A DNA stretch of 64,000 nt from Fumia sp045645505 (GCA_045645505.1 JAZRIW010000024.1:1-64000); one strand, 5' to 3'; positions 43,747 through 52,315 are shown, counted from the stretch's first letter. A program made the numbers and translations. Notes: a model not told the origin generated them from the sequence alone.

Positions 43747-45489
43747 TTAATATTTCTTTCTTGCAACGTAAGAAGTATGCAAAATCTTGTGAGCTTTGTG
43801 GCTTCCGGGTTTTTCCAAATATTCAGAATATAAGGTCTTAATCCAGGGATTTTCATGAGATTTTCTGAGTCCCATAGAAGAATCTGTGTCATACAAAGCT
43901 TTTGCACGGATTGCCTTCAAATCAACAAAGTTGCGTACAGAAGCAGGCTGGAAGGGCTGTCCTCCACCATTTACACAACCACCGGGGCAAGCCATAATTT
44001 CAATAAACTGATAATCTGCAGTACCGTCTTTGATCATATTAAGTACTTTTTTAGCATTGGAAAGGCCTGAGCAAACTGCAACCTTGATATCCATACCTGC
44101 AATATTATAGGTAGCTTCCTTAATACCATCAGTTCCACGAACTTCTTTGAATTCTACAGGTTCCATATCCTTGCCATTGAGCCAATCGTTAGCAGTACGG
44201 AGAGCAGCCTCCATAACACCACCGGTTGCACCGAAGATAAGACCTGCACCGGAACCTGTTCCGAGAGGACTGTCAAATTCTTCATCAGGCAAAGCTTTAA
44301 AGTTAAGACCTGCTTTTTCAATCATACGAGCCAATTCTCTTGTAGTCAAAGCAACGTCGATATCAGGAACACCTGCTGCTGCCTGGTCATCACGGCCCAT
44401 TTCGAATTTCTTAGCTGTACAAGGCATAACGCTGACAACAAAAATATCTTTAGGATCGATATTGTTCTTCTCAGCATACCATGTCTTAGCAATTGCACCA
44501 AACATCTGCTGAGGAGATTTACAGCTGGAAAGGTGAGGCAATAATTCAGGGAAATAATGCTCACAATACTTAACCCATCCGGGAGAACAGGAAGTAATCA
44601 TCGGCAATACTCCACCATTCTGAACGCGCTCAACAAATTCGTTAGCTTCTTCCATAATAGTAAGGTCAGCTGAAAAGTCAGTATCAAATACACCTGCAAA
44701 TCCCATTCTTCTCAAAGCAGCAACCATTTTACCTTCAACGTTAGTTCCAACGGGCATATCAAATGCTTCACCCAAAGTAACACGGATAGAAGGAGCTGTC
44801 TGAACAATAACAGTCTTTGTAGGATCATTTAATGCATCCCAAACTTTTTCTGTATGGTCTTTTTCCATCAAAGCACCTGTAGGACAAGCAACGATACACT
44901 GTCCACAGGATACACAAGAAGTTTCACCTAAGCCCTGCTCAAATGCACAGCTGATATTTGTCTTGAATCCACGTTCATTAGCGCCAATAACTCCTACGTC
45001 CTGCCATTTGCGGCAAACAGCCACACAGCGACGGCAAAGAATACATTTAGAGTTATCGCGAATCATATGTGCTGCGGTATCATCAATTGTGTATTCGTTC
45101 TTCTCGCCTTCAAAAGCATCTTCAGTAGAAATACCATTGTCTGCACAAAGTTTCTGTAATTCACAATTTCCGCTTCTTGCACATGAAAGACAAGTTCTGT
45201 TATGAGTAGAAAGTAAGAGCTCTAAGTTAGTACGACGAGCATCCAAAACCTTTTTGGTATTTGTAAATACTTCCATTCCTTCGTTAACAGGATATACACA
45301 AGCGGCAACCTGAGAACGAGCGCCCTTAACTTCTACAGTACAAATACGGCAAGCGCCTATTTCGTTAATTTCTTTTAAATAACAAAGGGTAGGGATTTCA
45401 ATTCCCACCTGACGTGCTGCTTCAAGGATTGTAGTCCCGGGGGCAACAGCAACAGGGATATTGTTGATTTTTAAATTAATCATTTCCAT
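43747..45489 (-). CDS. hydA: [FeFe]-hydrogenase catalytic subunit, NAD(H)-linked
   Basis: 580 aa from the ATG at 45489 (MEMINLKINN), after AAGGAG. An N-terminal [2Fe-2S] domain (CYLKEINEIGACRIC), a His-Cys [4Fe-4S] segment (HNRTCLSCARSGNCELQKLC) and two [4Fe-4S] clusters (CILCRRC, CVSCGQCIVACP) lead to the H-cluster domain. Its signature loops are TSCSPGWVKY near 298, VMPCTAKKFE near 358 and MACPGGCVNGGGQP near 500. This layout is that of HydA in multimeric NADH-dependent, often electron-bifurcating hydrogenases. It is the last gene of the operon with NuoE-, ferredoxin- and NuoF-like subunits. Maturases HydEFG are not in the window. Confidence 0.96.
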   Translation of the reverse strand: MEMINLKINNIPVAVAPGTTILEAARQVGIEIPTLCYLKEINEIGACRICTVEVKGARSQVAACVYPVNEGMEVFTNTKKVLDARRTNLELLLSTHNRTCLSCARSGNCELQKLCADNGISTEDAFEGEKNEYTIDDTAAHMIRDNSKCILCRRCVAVCRKWQDVGVIGANERGFKTNISCAFEQGLGETSCVSCGQCIVACPTGALMEKDHTEKVWDALNDPTKTVIVQTAPSIRVTLGEAFDMPVGTNVEGKMVAALRRMGFAGVFDTDFSADLTIMEEANEFVERVQNGGVLPMITSCSPGWVKYCEHYFPELLPHLSSCKSPQQMFGAIAKTWYAEKNNIDPKDIFVVSVMPCTAKKFEMGRDDQAAAGVPDIDVALTTRELARMIEKAGLNFKALPDEEFDSPLGTGSGAGLIFGATGGVMEAALRTANDWLNGKDMEPVEFKEVRGTDGIKEATYNIAGMDIKVAVCSGLSNAKKVLNMIKDGTADYQFIEIMACPGGCVNGGGQPFQPASVRNFVDLKAIRAKALYDTDSSMGLRKSHENPWIKTLYSEYLEKPGSHKAHKILHTSYVARKKY

Positions 45490-45504
45490 ACTGGGCCACA
45501 CTCC

Positions 45505-47292
45505 TTATCTTTTTTCTATAGCATTAAATTTACATTTATCCATACAAACGCCACATTTAATACATTTATCCTGATTGATAACATGAGGATTCTTAACTGT
45601 ACCTTCAATTGCGCCAACAGGACAATTTCTTGCACATAAAGTACAACCTTTACATTTATCCTCAATAATTGTAATCTGCATCAAATCTTTACATACGCCT
45701 GCAGGACATTTTTTGTCAACAACGTGAGCTACATATTCATCACGGAAATATTTCAAAGTGGAGAGAACGGGGTTAGGAGCTGTCTGGCCCAATCCGCAAA
45801 GAGAGTTTGCTTTGATATAGTAGCAAAGCTCTTCCATCTTATCAATATCTTCCAAAGTTGCCTGACCTTTAGTAATCTTTTCAAGCATTTCGTAAAGACG
45901 TTTTGTACCTACACGACAAGGAGTACATTTACCACAGGATTCATCTACTGTAAATTCAAGGAAGAATTTAGCAATATCAACCATACAGGTATCTTCGTCC
46001 ATTACAATCAATCCACCGGAGCCCATCATAGAGCCGATTGCAATAAGGTTATCGTAGTCGATTTCAATATCAAAGAATTCGGGAGGAATACATCCGCCGG
46101 AAGGACCACCTGTCTGAGCAGCTTTAAATGTCTTACCGTTGGGAATACCGCCACCGATTTCTTCAACTACCTCACGGAGAGTTGTACCCATAGGTACTTC
46201 AACAAGACCTGTATTCTTGATTTTACCACCAAGAGCAAATACTTTAGTACCTTTGGATTTTTCTGTACCGATAGAATTAAACCATTCAGCACCATTTAAG
46301 ATAATTCTCGGAATGTTAGCATAAGTTTCTACGTTATTCAAAACTGTAGGTTTACCGAAAAGACCTTTAACTGCAGGGAACGGAGGACGAGGACGAGGCT
46401 CACCACGATGTCCTTCAATAGAAGTCATCAAAGCAGTTTCCTCACCACAAACGAATGCACCCGCACCAAGACGGATTTCAAGGTCAAAATCAAAACCTGA
46501 ATTGAAAATATTTTTACCAAGCAAACCATATTCTTTTGCCTGATCGATAGCAATCTGCAAACGTTTTACAGCAATCGGATATTCAGCACGAACATATACA
46601 AAGCCCTGATTAGCACCGATAGCGTAACCTGCGATAGCCATAGCTTCGATAAGTACATGGGGGTCACCTTCGAGGATAGAACGATCCATAAATGCACCGG
46701 GGTCACCTTCGTCGGCGTTACATGCTACGTATTTCTGGTCAGCCGCATTTGCAGCAGCAAAACTCCATTTAAGACCTGTGGGGAATCCTCCGCCTCCGCG
46801 TCCGCGAAGACCGGAATCTTTAATTACCTGAATAACCTGTTCGGGTGTGTATTCAGAAAGAACTTTACCCAAAGCTTCGTATCCGTCAACGCCGATATAT
46901 TCTTCGATATCCTCGGGGTTAATAACACCGCAGTTACGAAGAGCAACACGCATCTGTTTAGCGTAGAATGTTGTATCATTAAGAGATTTAACGTCATCTT
47001 CAGCAATGGTTTCTTTGTAAAGCAAACGTTTAACGATTCTACCTTTCAAAAGATGTTCACTAACAATTTCAGGAATATCATCTACTTTTACTTCAGAGTA
47101 GAAACATCCTTCGGGATAAACGATCATGATGGGACCGAGAGCACAAAGTCCAAAACAACCTGTTTTAACAACTTTTACCTCTTCTGCCAATCCGTTTTTA
47201 CTGATTTCACTTTCCAGACAATCAATTATTGCCTGGCTGCCGGAAGAAGTACAACCGGTACCTCCACAGACAAGTATATGTGAACGAAACAT
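45505..47292 (-). CDS. hydB: NADH-binding hydrogenase subunit, NuoF-like
   Basis: 595 aa. An N-terminal thioredoxin-like [2Fe-2S] domain (CGGTGCTSSGS, TGCFGLCALGP) precedes the NuoF core with GLRGRGGGGFPTGLKW (FMN/NADH loop), CNADEGDPGAFMDR and the SLBB region. A [4Fe-4S] site ESCGKCTPCRVGTKRL comes next, then two C-terminal ferredoxin clusters (CKGCTLCARNCPVGA, CIKCGVCMDKC). It takes electrons between NAD(H) and ferredoxin for HydA. It is 15 bp upstream of hydA with AAGGAGG at the start. Confidence 0.96.
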   Translation of the reverse strand: MFRSHILVCGGTGCTSSGSQAIIDCLESEISKNGLAEEVKVVKTGCFGLCALGPIMIVYPEGCFYSEVKVDDIPEIVSEHLLKGRIVKRLLYKETIAEDDVKSLNDTTFYAKQMRVALRNCGVINPEDIEEYIGVDGYEALGKVLSEYTPEQVIQVIKDSGLRGRGGGGFPTGLKWSFAAANAADQKYVACNADEGDPGAFMDRSILEGDPHVLIEAMAIAGYAIGANQGFVYVRAEYPIAVKRLQIAIDQAKEYGLLGKNIFNSGFDFDLEIRLGAGAFVCGEETALMTSIEGHRGEPRPRPPFPAVKGLFGKPTVLNNVETYANIPRIILNGAEWFNSIGTEKSKGTKVFALGGKIKNTGLVEVPMGTTLREVVEEIGGGIPNGKTFKAAQTGGPSGGCIPPEFFDIEIDYDNLIAIGSMMGSGGLIVMDEDTCMVDIAKFFLEFTVDESCGKCTPCRVGTKRLYEMLEKITKGQATLEDIDKMEELCYYIKANSLCGLGQTAPNPVLSTLKYFRDEYVAHVVDKKCPAGVCKDLMQITIIEDKCKGCTLCARNCPVGAIEGTVKNPHVINQDKCIKCGVCMDKCKFNAIEKR

Positions 47293-47304
47293 GATGTAAC
47301 CTCC

Positions 47305-47673
47305 TTATTTAATATTACCTACTGTGTATTCACTTACAACGTTGCCGTTTACGATATGATCAGCAACAACTTTAGCTACTTTTTCAGCTGTCATTTTAAC
47401 GTAAGTTGTTTTTTCGCCTTTAGCATCGATTACTTCAACAACGGGTTCGTACTGACAGATACCGATACAACCAGTCTGTGTAACAGTAACATTTGCAAGA
47501 TTTCTCTTTGCTACTTCTTCTGTGAACGCACTCAAAACAGGTCTAGCACCTGCAGCAATACCGCAAGTAGCCATACCAACTACGATACGGATGTTATCGC
47601 CGTTATCGTCACGAAGGTTAACACTATTTTTCATTTTGTCACGAATAGCCTTCAATTCTTCTAAGCTTTTCAT
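47305..47673 (-). CDS. Thioredoxin-like [2Fe-2S] ferredoxin, hydrogenase accessory subunit
   Basis: 122 aa. Four cysteines in the TRX-like [2Fe-2S] pattern (GMATCGIAAGARP near residue 35 and TGCIGICQYEP near 88). It duplicates the N-terminal domain type of the NuoF-like subunit. It lies between the ATPase gene and hydB with a good AAGGTGG site, as in multi-subunit NAD-dependent [FeFe]-hydrogenase operons, where it probably acts as an extra electron carrier subunit (HymB/HydD-like). Confidence 0.9.
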   Translation of the reverse strand: MKSLEELKAIRDKMKNSVNLRDDNGDNIRIVVGMATCGIAAGARPVLSAFTEEVAKRNLANVTVTQTGCIGICQYEPVVEVIDAKGEKTTYVKMTAEKVAKVVADHIVNGNVVSEYTVGNIK

Positions 47674-47692
47674 TTAGCTGCACCACCTTATA

Positions 47693-48238
47693 TTAATTAG
47701 CATTTATTTCGCTGTCGTTTTCAGCAAGAAAATTCTTTAAAAACATCAGCACTTCAGAGGAGTTTATCGGGACACCTTCAAGCACCGAACGGATTTCACG
47801 TGTATCCAATGTAAAAGATTTACCGTCAAGTTCTCTTAAATAGAGAAAATCCATATCGGGATTTACCGATATAAGTGACAACAAAGTAGCATTTATATCT
47901 CCTAATGGCAACATATCAATATGGTTTGTGCAATATGTTGCAGTAGTACGTGTGCCTTTTCCTACCTCTGATTCAATAGAAAAGGTACCACCGGTAGCCT
48001 CAGCAGACATCTTAAAAAATGGTACGCCAAGTCCTACCTTTCTGGTTGTCCTTGTTGTAAAAAAAGGGTCCTTCACGTTGTTAATCTGTTCTTCGGTCAT
48101 ACCACAACCATCGTCTTCAACAGCAATAAATAATCGTTTTTTTAAACTATCTTCAGAAACTGTTATCTTGACGAGAGAAGCATCTGCCCGAATGGAGTTT
48201 TGTGCAATATCCAGTACATTCAGTGAAAGTTCCTGCAT
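47693..48238 (-). CDS. Stand-alone histidine-kinase-type ATPase in hydrogenase operon
   Basis: 181 aa. A GHKL ATPase fold without a phospho-acceptor domain: N-box LDIAQNSIRADASL, G1 DDGCGMTEEQ, F-box DPFFTTRTT, G2 GLGVPFFKMSAEATGG. A C-terminal tail of about 70 residues follows (DMLPLGDINATLLSL). It sits inside the hydrogenase operon between the NuoE-like and ferredoxin genes, so a role in regulating hydrogenase expression or activity is likely. Partner proteins may be the DRTGG/anti-sigma-like products of the divergent operon. Kinase activity is not shown. Confidence 0.88.
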   Translation of the reverse strand: MQELSLNVLDIAQNSIRADASLVKITVSEDSLKKRLFIAVEDDGCGMTEEQINNVKDPFFTTRTTRKVGLGVPFFKMSAEATGGTFSIESEVGKGTRTTATYCTNHIDMLPLGDINATLLSLISVNPDMDFLYLRELDGKSFTLDTREIRSVLEGVPINSSEVLMFLKNFLAENDSEINAN

Positions 48239-48265
48239 AAAGCTACCCCCTTTTCACAAATCACC

Positions 48266-48760
48266 TTAGTTATATTTTGCAATGATACCGGGAACATCAT
48301 CCGGAGTGATTTTTCCGTAAACATCTTCATTAACGGTCAAAACAGGTGCAAGTCCGCAAGCACCTACGCAACGACAAGCCTCAATAGAGAATTTGCCATC
48401 AGCAGTACACTGACCGCCTTCAATGCCAAGACATTGTTGCAAACGATCGTAGATGTCTCCTGAACCTTTAACGTAACAAGCTGTACCGAGACAAACGGAA
48501 ACCTTGTACTCTCCTTTGGGGTAAAGTGAAAACTGTGCGTAAAAAGTTACAACGCCATAAACTTCCTCAAGGGGAATATCAAGACCTTCAGCAATGATTA
48601 TCTGAACTTCGATAGGCAAGTATCCGTAGATATCCTGCGCTTTCTGCAAAACAGGCATCAATGCACCCTTTTGGTCTTTGTGTTCAGCGATTATTTCTCT
48701 CAACGCTTTTTCTTGTTCCGGAGTGCCTTTAAATGCAATACCGGGGTTTTTGTTAGACAT
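48266..48760 (-). CDS. hydC: NuoE-like hydrogenase subunit
   Basis: 164 aa. The [2Fe-2S] thioredoxin-like NuoE fold is marked by MPVLQKAQDIYGYLP, VTFYAQFSLYPKGEY, and the cluster cysteines in CLGTACYVKG and CRCVGACGLAPV. It transfers electrons to the NuoF-like flavin subunit. First gene of the hydrogenase operon, with AAGGAGG before the ATG and a palindrome-containing promoter about 120 bp upstream. Confidence 0.95.
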   Translation of the reverse strand: MSNKNPGIAFKGTPEQEKALREIIAEHKDQKGALMPVLQKAQDIYGYLPIEVQIIIAEGLDIPLEEVYGVVTFYAQFSLYPKGEYKVSVCLGTACYVKGSGDIYDRLQQCLGIEGGQCTADGKFSIEACRCVGACGLAPVLTVNEDVYGKITPDDVPGIIAKYN

Positions 48761-48827
48761 AGATGAACCTCCTTATGCTTTGTTGCAAATGCAACACTAT
48801 TTATATTACGAGAATGTGAAAGGCAAG

Positions 48828-48857
48828 ATTGTAAAAAATTTATCAATCTATTTTACA
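48828..48857. promoter_or_regulatory. Inverted repeat in the hydC leader
   Basis: TTGTAAAA and TTTTACAA separated by about 14 nt in the untranslated leader. May form an RNA stem or protein site. Confidence 0.4.
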
Positions 48858-48878
48858 ACCTACCTGACACACAAAGTC

Positions 48879-48904
48879 ATTATAACATTTTTCGTCGAAA
48901 AATG
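48879..48904 (-). promoter_or_regulatory. Hydrogenase operon promoter with 19-bp palindrome
   Basis: TATAAT at 48879-48884 on the minus strand. CATTTTTCGTCGAAAAATG at 48886-48904 is a perfect palindrome (9-bp arms, one central base) in the spacer, and no good -35 is seen at 17 bp. Strong operator candidate. Confidence 0.65.
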
Positions 48905-48935
48905 CTACCTAATATCTTGCACAAGTAAATGGAAA

Positions 48936-48960
48936 TTTTTTGTACAATATGTACAAAAAA
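48936..48960. promoter_or_regulatory. 25-bp palindrome in the hydrogenase divergent region
   Basis: Arms TTTTTTGTAC and GTACAAAAAA with the 5-bp centre AATAT, perfect. It lies 20 bp upstream of the -35 of the plus-strand operon and 30 bp from the other palindrome. Confidence 0.6.
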
Positions 48961-48980
48961 CAGATAGATTTTGAAAAACG

Positions 48981-49009
48981 TTGAAAAAAAGAACAGAAAA
49001 GTTTATAAT
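48981..49009 (+). promoter_or_regulatory. Promoter of the DRTGG/HydS-like operon
   Basis: TTGAAA, 17-bp spacer, TATAAT, about 50 bp before the first start codon. The whole 300-bp gap 48761-49060 is regulatory. Confidence 0.8.
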
Positions 49010-49060
49010 TAAATAAAAAGCAAATTGTAAAATAGTAATTATTTTATTGGAGGATTTTTT

Positions 49061-49426
49061 ATGGATGTAAGACAAGTTGCAAAACTTCTCGAAGCAGAAA
49101 TTCTTTGTGGTGAAGAAAATCTTGATACCGAAGTTCATGATGCATGCGGTTCAGATATGATGAGTGATGTGCTCGCATTTGTCAAAAATCAGGCAGTTTT
49201 ACTGACAGGACTTGTCAATATTCAGGTCGTACGTACAGCGGATATGATGGATATGGTTTGTGTGGTTTTTGTCAGAGGTAAAATGCCCGATGACGATATG
49301 ATAGCTCTTGCAAAGCGTAAAGGTATGGTGCTTTTAAGTACAAATCACCGTATGTTTACTGCTTGTGGTCTCCTTTGGGATAACGGATTAAGAGGAGGTA
49401 TATCAGATGAACTTACTGAAGCTTGA
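49061..49426 (+). CDS. DRTGG-domain protein (first copy)
   Basis: 121 aa. DRTGG-like fold: MDVRQVAKLLEAEILCGEEN, VHDACGSDMMSDVLAFVKN, LLTGLVNIQVVRTADMMDMV, and a conserved C-terminal LLSTNHRMFTACGLL. DRTGG domains occur beside CBS and phosphotransacetylase domains and are thought to bind ligands; the function is not known. First gene of the operon; its 3' end overlaps the ATPase gene by 20 bp, so translation is coupled. A second DRTGG gene follows in the operon. Confidence 0.88.
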   Translation: MDVRQVAKLLEAEILCGEENLDTEVHDACGSDMMSDVLAFVKNQAVLLTGLVNIQVVRTADMMDMVCVVFVRGKMPDDDMIALAKRKGMVLLSTNHRMFTACGLLWDNGLRGGISDELTEA

Positions 49427-49826
49427 ATATGATGTTGACGGTGAGGATTTCACAAGTGCCGGAGTTGCATCTTCAAGTGTAAAAAAGAAATTACGTAAAC
49501 TTGGTATTTCTCCCGAAGCAATCCGCAAAGTGGCGATTGCTTTATATGAAGGAGAAATCAATATGGTGATTCACGCAGATGGTGGAAAAATAGAAGTGGA
49601 AATCACACCAAAACAGATAAAAATGGTACTTGCTGATAAAGGAAAAGGCATCGCCGATATAGAAAAAGCTATGCAGGAAGGCTATTCTACCGCTCCGGAT
49701 GAGGTAAGAAACTTAGGTTTCGGAGCAGGAATGGGGCTTCCTAATATGAAAAAATATTCCGATGAAATGAGAATTGAAAGTACAGTGGGCGTTGGCACTA
49801 CCGTCTATATGACAGTAAACATTTAA
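49407..49826 (+). CDS. Anti-sigma-factor-like serine kinase ATPase (RsbW/SpoIIAB type)
   Basis: 139 aa. A GHKL ATPase of the anti-sigma class: N-box VAIALYEGEINMVIHADGG, G1 LADKGKGIADIEKAMQ, and G2 LGFGAGMGLPNMKKYSDE. Relatives phosphorylate an anti-anti-sigma partner on serine, but no sigma or STAS gene is nearby. It overlaps the DRTGG gene and has AGAGGAGG upstream. With the ATPase in the divergent hydrogenase operon, it makes two GHKL proteins around one promoter region. Confidence 0.9.
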   Translation: MNLLKLEYDVDGEDFTSAGVASSSVKKKLRKLGISPEAIRKVAIALYEGEINMVIHADGGKIEVEITPKQIKMVLADKGKGIADIEKAMQEGYSTAPDEVRNLGFGAGMGLPNMKKYSDEMRIESTVGVGTTVYMTVNI

Positions 49827-49850
49827 TTTTTTATAAAGGGGGTTAAAAAA

Positions 49851-51179
49851 ATGCAAGGTTTTTTTCATTCAGTAACGCTTGATACCGATAAATGTCGTGG
49901 CTGTATAAACTGTATTAAGCGTTGCCCCACCGAAGCTATCAGAGTGCGTAACAAAAAAGCATATATTATTGCAGAACGTTGCATAGATTGCGGTGAATGT
50001 ATAAGAGTCTGCCCTCATCATGCTAAAAAAGCTATTTTTGATAATCTTGATATTGTAAAAAAATATGACCATGTTATCGCCCTGCCTGCCCCATCGTTAA
50101 TGGCACAATTCAACAATCTTGAAGATGTTGATATTGTTCTGAGTGCACTTTTAAAATTCGGATTTGACAGTGTTTATGAAGTAGCTAAAGCAGCTGAAAT
50201 AGTATCTGCAAAAACCAGAGAACTTATGAAAAGCGGAGAACTCGTAAAACCCGTAATAAGTTCCGCTTGTCCCGCAGTAACAAGGCTTATAAGGGTTCGT
50301 TTCCCAAGCCTTATTGACCATGTTCTGCCTTTAAACGCACCTATTGAAGTAGCAGCGAGACTCGCTAAAAAAGAGGCATCTGAAAAAACAGGTATCCCAA
50401 TCCAGAAAATAGGTGCCATATTCATCTCTCCTTGCCCTGCAAAAGTCACTGCTATTAAGATGCCGTTGGGTACAGAAAAAAGTGAAATTGACGGTGTAAT
50501 TGCAGTAAGCGAAATATATCCGAAGCTTTTCCCTCTTATGCGCACAATAGATGAAGAGGAACCGTTGATTTCTACTGAAGCCGGCAGAATAGGACTTTCC
50601 TGGGGAAACAGCAGCGGTGAGGCTTCAGGGCTTATCAACGATAACTATTTAGCAGCTGACGGAATAGAAAACGTCATCCGTGTGCTTGAAGATTTAGAGG
50701 ACGAAAAATTTCAAAACGTTGACTTTATTGAACTTAATGCTTGCAGTGGCGGTTGTGTAGGCGGCGTTCTTAATGTAGAAAATCCCTATGTTGCAAAAAC
50801 CAAATTAAAACGCATACGTAAAAATATGCCGGTCAGCCTTACACATATTGACGTTGATAACGCTTCTTTAAAAGATGTATTGAGCTGGGATGTCCCTCTT
50901 CAGTATGTACCGGTTATGAAGCTTGATGAAGACATGATGACCGCTATGGAAAAAATGGCAAGAATTGAAGAAATCACTGAAAAACTTGAAGGCCTTGATT
51001 GTGGAGCTTGCGGAGCGCCATCATGCCGTGCTTTAGCAGAAGATGTTGTTAGAGGACTTGCTTCCACAGATGATTGTATATATAATTTCAATTCCAATCT
51101 ACATAATCTTCTTAAGGATATGCAGAAAATAGAAGAGTATATTCCAAGAACATTCCGAAGCGAAAAAAAGGAGGACTGA
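49851..51179 (+). CDS. HydS-like (sensory) [FeFe]-hydrogenase homologue
   Basis: 442 aa. Two N-terminal [4Fe-4S] motifs (CRGCINCIKRCP, CIDCGECIRVCP), a hydrogenase-type core at about residues 75-360, and a C-terminal FeS domain with Cx2Cx4Cx16C (C384, C387, C392, C409). H-cluster loops are degenerate but keep the ligand cysteines: SSACPAV (C140, with Ala where catalytic enzymes have the proton-relay Cys), SPCPAKV (C195) and NACSGGCVGG (C298, C302). The Ala change is known from Thermotoga HydS, a proposed sensor. No PAS domain follows; the protein ends 33 residues after the last cluster cysteine. Signalling role inferred from neighbours. Confidence 0.88.
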   Translation: MQGFFHSVTLDTDKCRGCINCIKRCPTEAIRVRNKKAYIIAERCIDCGECIRVCPHHAKKAIFDNLDIVKKYDHVIALPAPSLMAQFNNLEDVDIVLSALLKFGFDSVYEVAKAAEIVSAKTRELMKSGELVKPVISSACPAVTRLIRVRFPSLIDHVLPLNAPIEVAARLAKKEASEKTGIPIQKIGAIFISPCPAKVTAIKMPLGTEKSEIDGVIAVSEIYPKLFPLMRTIDEEEPLISTEAGRIGLSWGNSSGEASGLINDNYLAADGIENVIRVLEDLEDEKFQNVDFIELNACSGGCVGGVLNVENPYVAKTKLKRIRKNMPVSLTHIDVDNASLKDVLSWDVPLQYVPVMKLDEDMMTAMEKMARIEEITEKLEGLDCGACGAPSCRALAEDVVRGLASTDDCIYNFNSNLHNLLKDMQKIEEYIPRTFRSEKKED

Positions 51180-51180
51180 A

Positions 51181-51522
51181 ATGACACCTATTGAATTTGC
51201 CGAAAAGCATGGACTCACAGTTGCTTCAGAGGGTAATGGCAACGAACTTGAAATCGCAAATATATATTGTTGTGACCTTCTAAGCATGGTTATGGGTAAA
51301 GCTCAGGAAAATGATGCGCTTATAACCGTTATGGGTAATGTAAATACAATTGCAGTAGGAGTTTTGGCTGACGTAAGTTGTGTGATTTTATGCGAAAATA
51401 TACACCTTGATGAGCAAAGCCTTGAAAAGGCAAAAACACAGGGAGTTTGCATTATTTATTCTGAAAAGTCAAGTTTTGAAACAGCTTTAATGCTTGCAAA
51501 AGATTTAAAACTTTGTTGTTAA
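51181..51522 (+). CDS. DRTGG-domain protein (second copy)
   Basis: 113 aa. Begins MTPIEFAEKHGLTVASEGNG and shares the DRTGG pattern (ANIYCCDLLSMVMGKAQEND, LITVMGNVNTIAVGVLADVS, and a C-terminal GVCIIYSEKSSFETALML). It differs from the first copy in having a Cys pair (YCC) in the core. It begins one base after the HydS-like stop with AAAGGAGG, and the next gene starts 14 bp after its stop. Confidence 0.85.
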   Translation: MTPIEFAEKHGLTVASEGNGNELEIANIYCCDLLSMVMGKAQENDALITVMGNVNTIAVGVLADVSCVILCENIHLDEQSLEKAKTQGVCIIYSEKSSFETALMLAKDLKLCC

Positions 51523-51536
51523 AAAAGGAGGACAGC

Positions 51537-52226
51537 ATGGAACTTATTTATGATTTTCATATACATTCCTGTCTGTCCCCGTGCGGAGACAACGATATGA
51601 CTCCGAATAACATTATCGGCATGGCGGGAATTTTAGGGCTTGATGCGATCGCAGTAAGCGATCACAACAGTGCTTTAAATCTCCCCGCTATATGTGAGCT
51701 TGGAGAAGAAAATGGCATTTTGGTAATACCTGCCATCGAAATAACCACCGCAGAAGAAGTACACGTGCTTTCACTTTTTGAAGACCTTGAATCAGCACTT
51801 CATATGGGAGAAGAACTTTATAAACTGCTCCCCGATATAAAAAATGAACCTGATATTTTCGGAGAACAGCTAATCCTTGACAAAGATGATAACATTAAAG
51901 ACAAAGTTGATAAACTTTTGATAAACGCTGTAAGTCTTTCCATTGAAGAAATTTTTAAAAAAGTGCGTTCCTGTGGTGGATTTCCTCTGCCCGCCCATAT
52001 CGACAAGTCTTCTTATTCATTACTTTCAAACTTAGGGTTTATACCACCTGAATTAGAACTTACTGCAATTGAAGTTAAAAATCCTCCTCATCATCTTATG
52101 GACAAATATCAGTTCATAACCGATTCTGATGCGCATTCACTTGAAACTATGAGTGAGCACGAGGCTGCAACTATAGAAATTCCCCAAAAAGATATTGCAT
52201 CGGTGTTTTCTTATTTAAAAGGCTGA
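51537..52226 (+). CDS. PHP-domain metal-dependent phosphoesterase
   Basis: 229 aa from the ATG at 51537, six bases after AGGAGG. PHP metal motifs are YDFHIHSCLSPCG at the N-terminus, AVSDHNSALN near residue 38, PAIEITTAEEVHVL near 60, and late ITDSDAHSLETM near 195. YciV/TrpH-type PHP proteins hydrolyse phosphodiesters of nucleotides or oligonucleotides. Last gene of the operon with the HydS-like sensor. It may make or break a small signal, which is an inference from context only. Confidence 0.88.
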   Translation: MELIYDFHIHSCLSPCGDNDMTPNNIIGMAGILGLDAIAVSDHNSALNLPAICELGEENGILVIPAIEITTAEEVHVLSLFEDLESALHMGEELYKLLPDIKNEPDIFGEQLILDKDDNIKDKVDKLLINAVSLSIEEIFKKVRSCGGFPLPAHIDKSSYSLLSNLGFIPPELELTAIEVKNPPHHLMDKYQFITDSDAHSLETMSEHEAATIEIPQKDIASVFSYLKG

Positions 52227-52253
52227 TTTTACTGGGTTTTTTTCAAAAAGCTA

Positions 52254-52282
52254 TTGACAAAATCAAAAAGCTATGTTATCAT
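52254..52282 (+). promoter_or_regulatory. Promoter of tRNA-Arg
   Basis: TTGACA, 17-bp spacer, TATCAT, 34 bp before the mature tRNA. Confidence 0.8.
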
Positions 52283-52315
52283 ATCAAATGTTGTCGTAAA
52301 GAAAAATTCAACATT

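Noticed and set aside
45724..47283. Plus-strand frames of about 190-208 codons opposite the NuoF-like gene
   Set aside because: Antisense shadows of a clear coding gene; no ribosome sites or domains.
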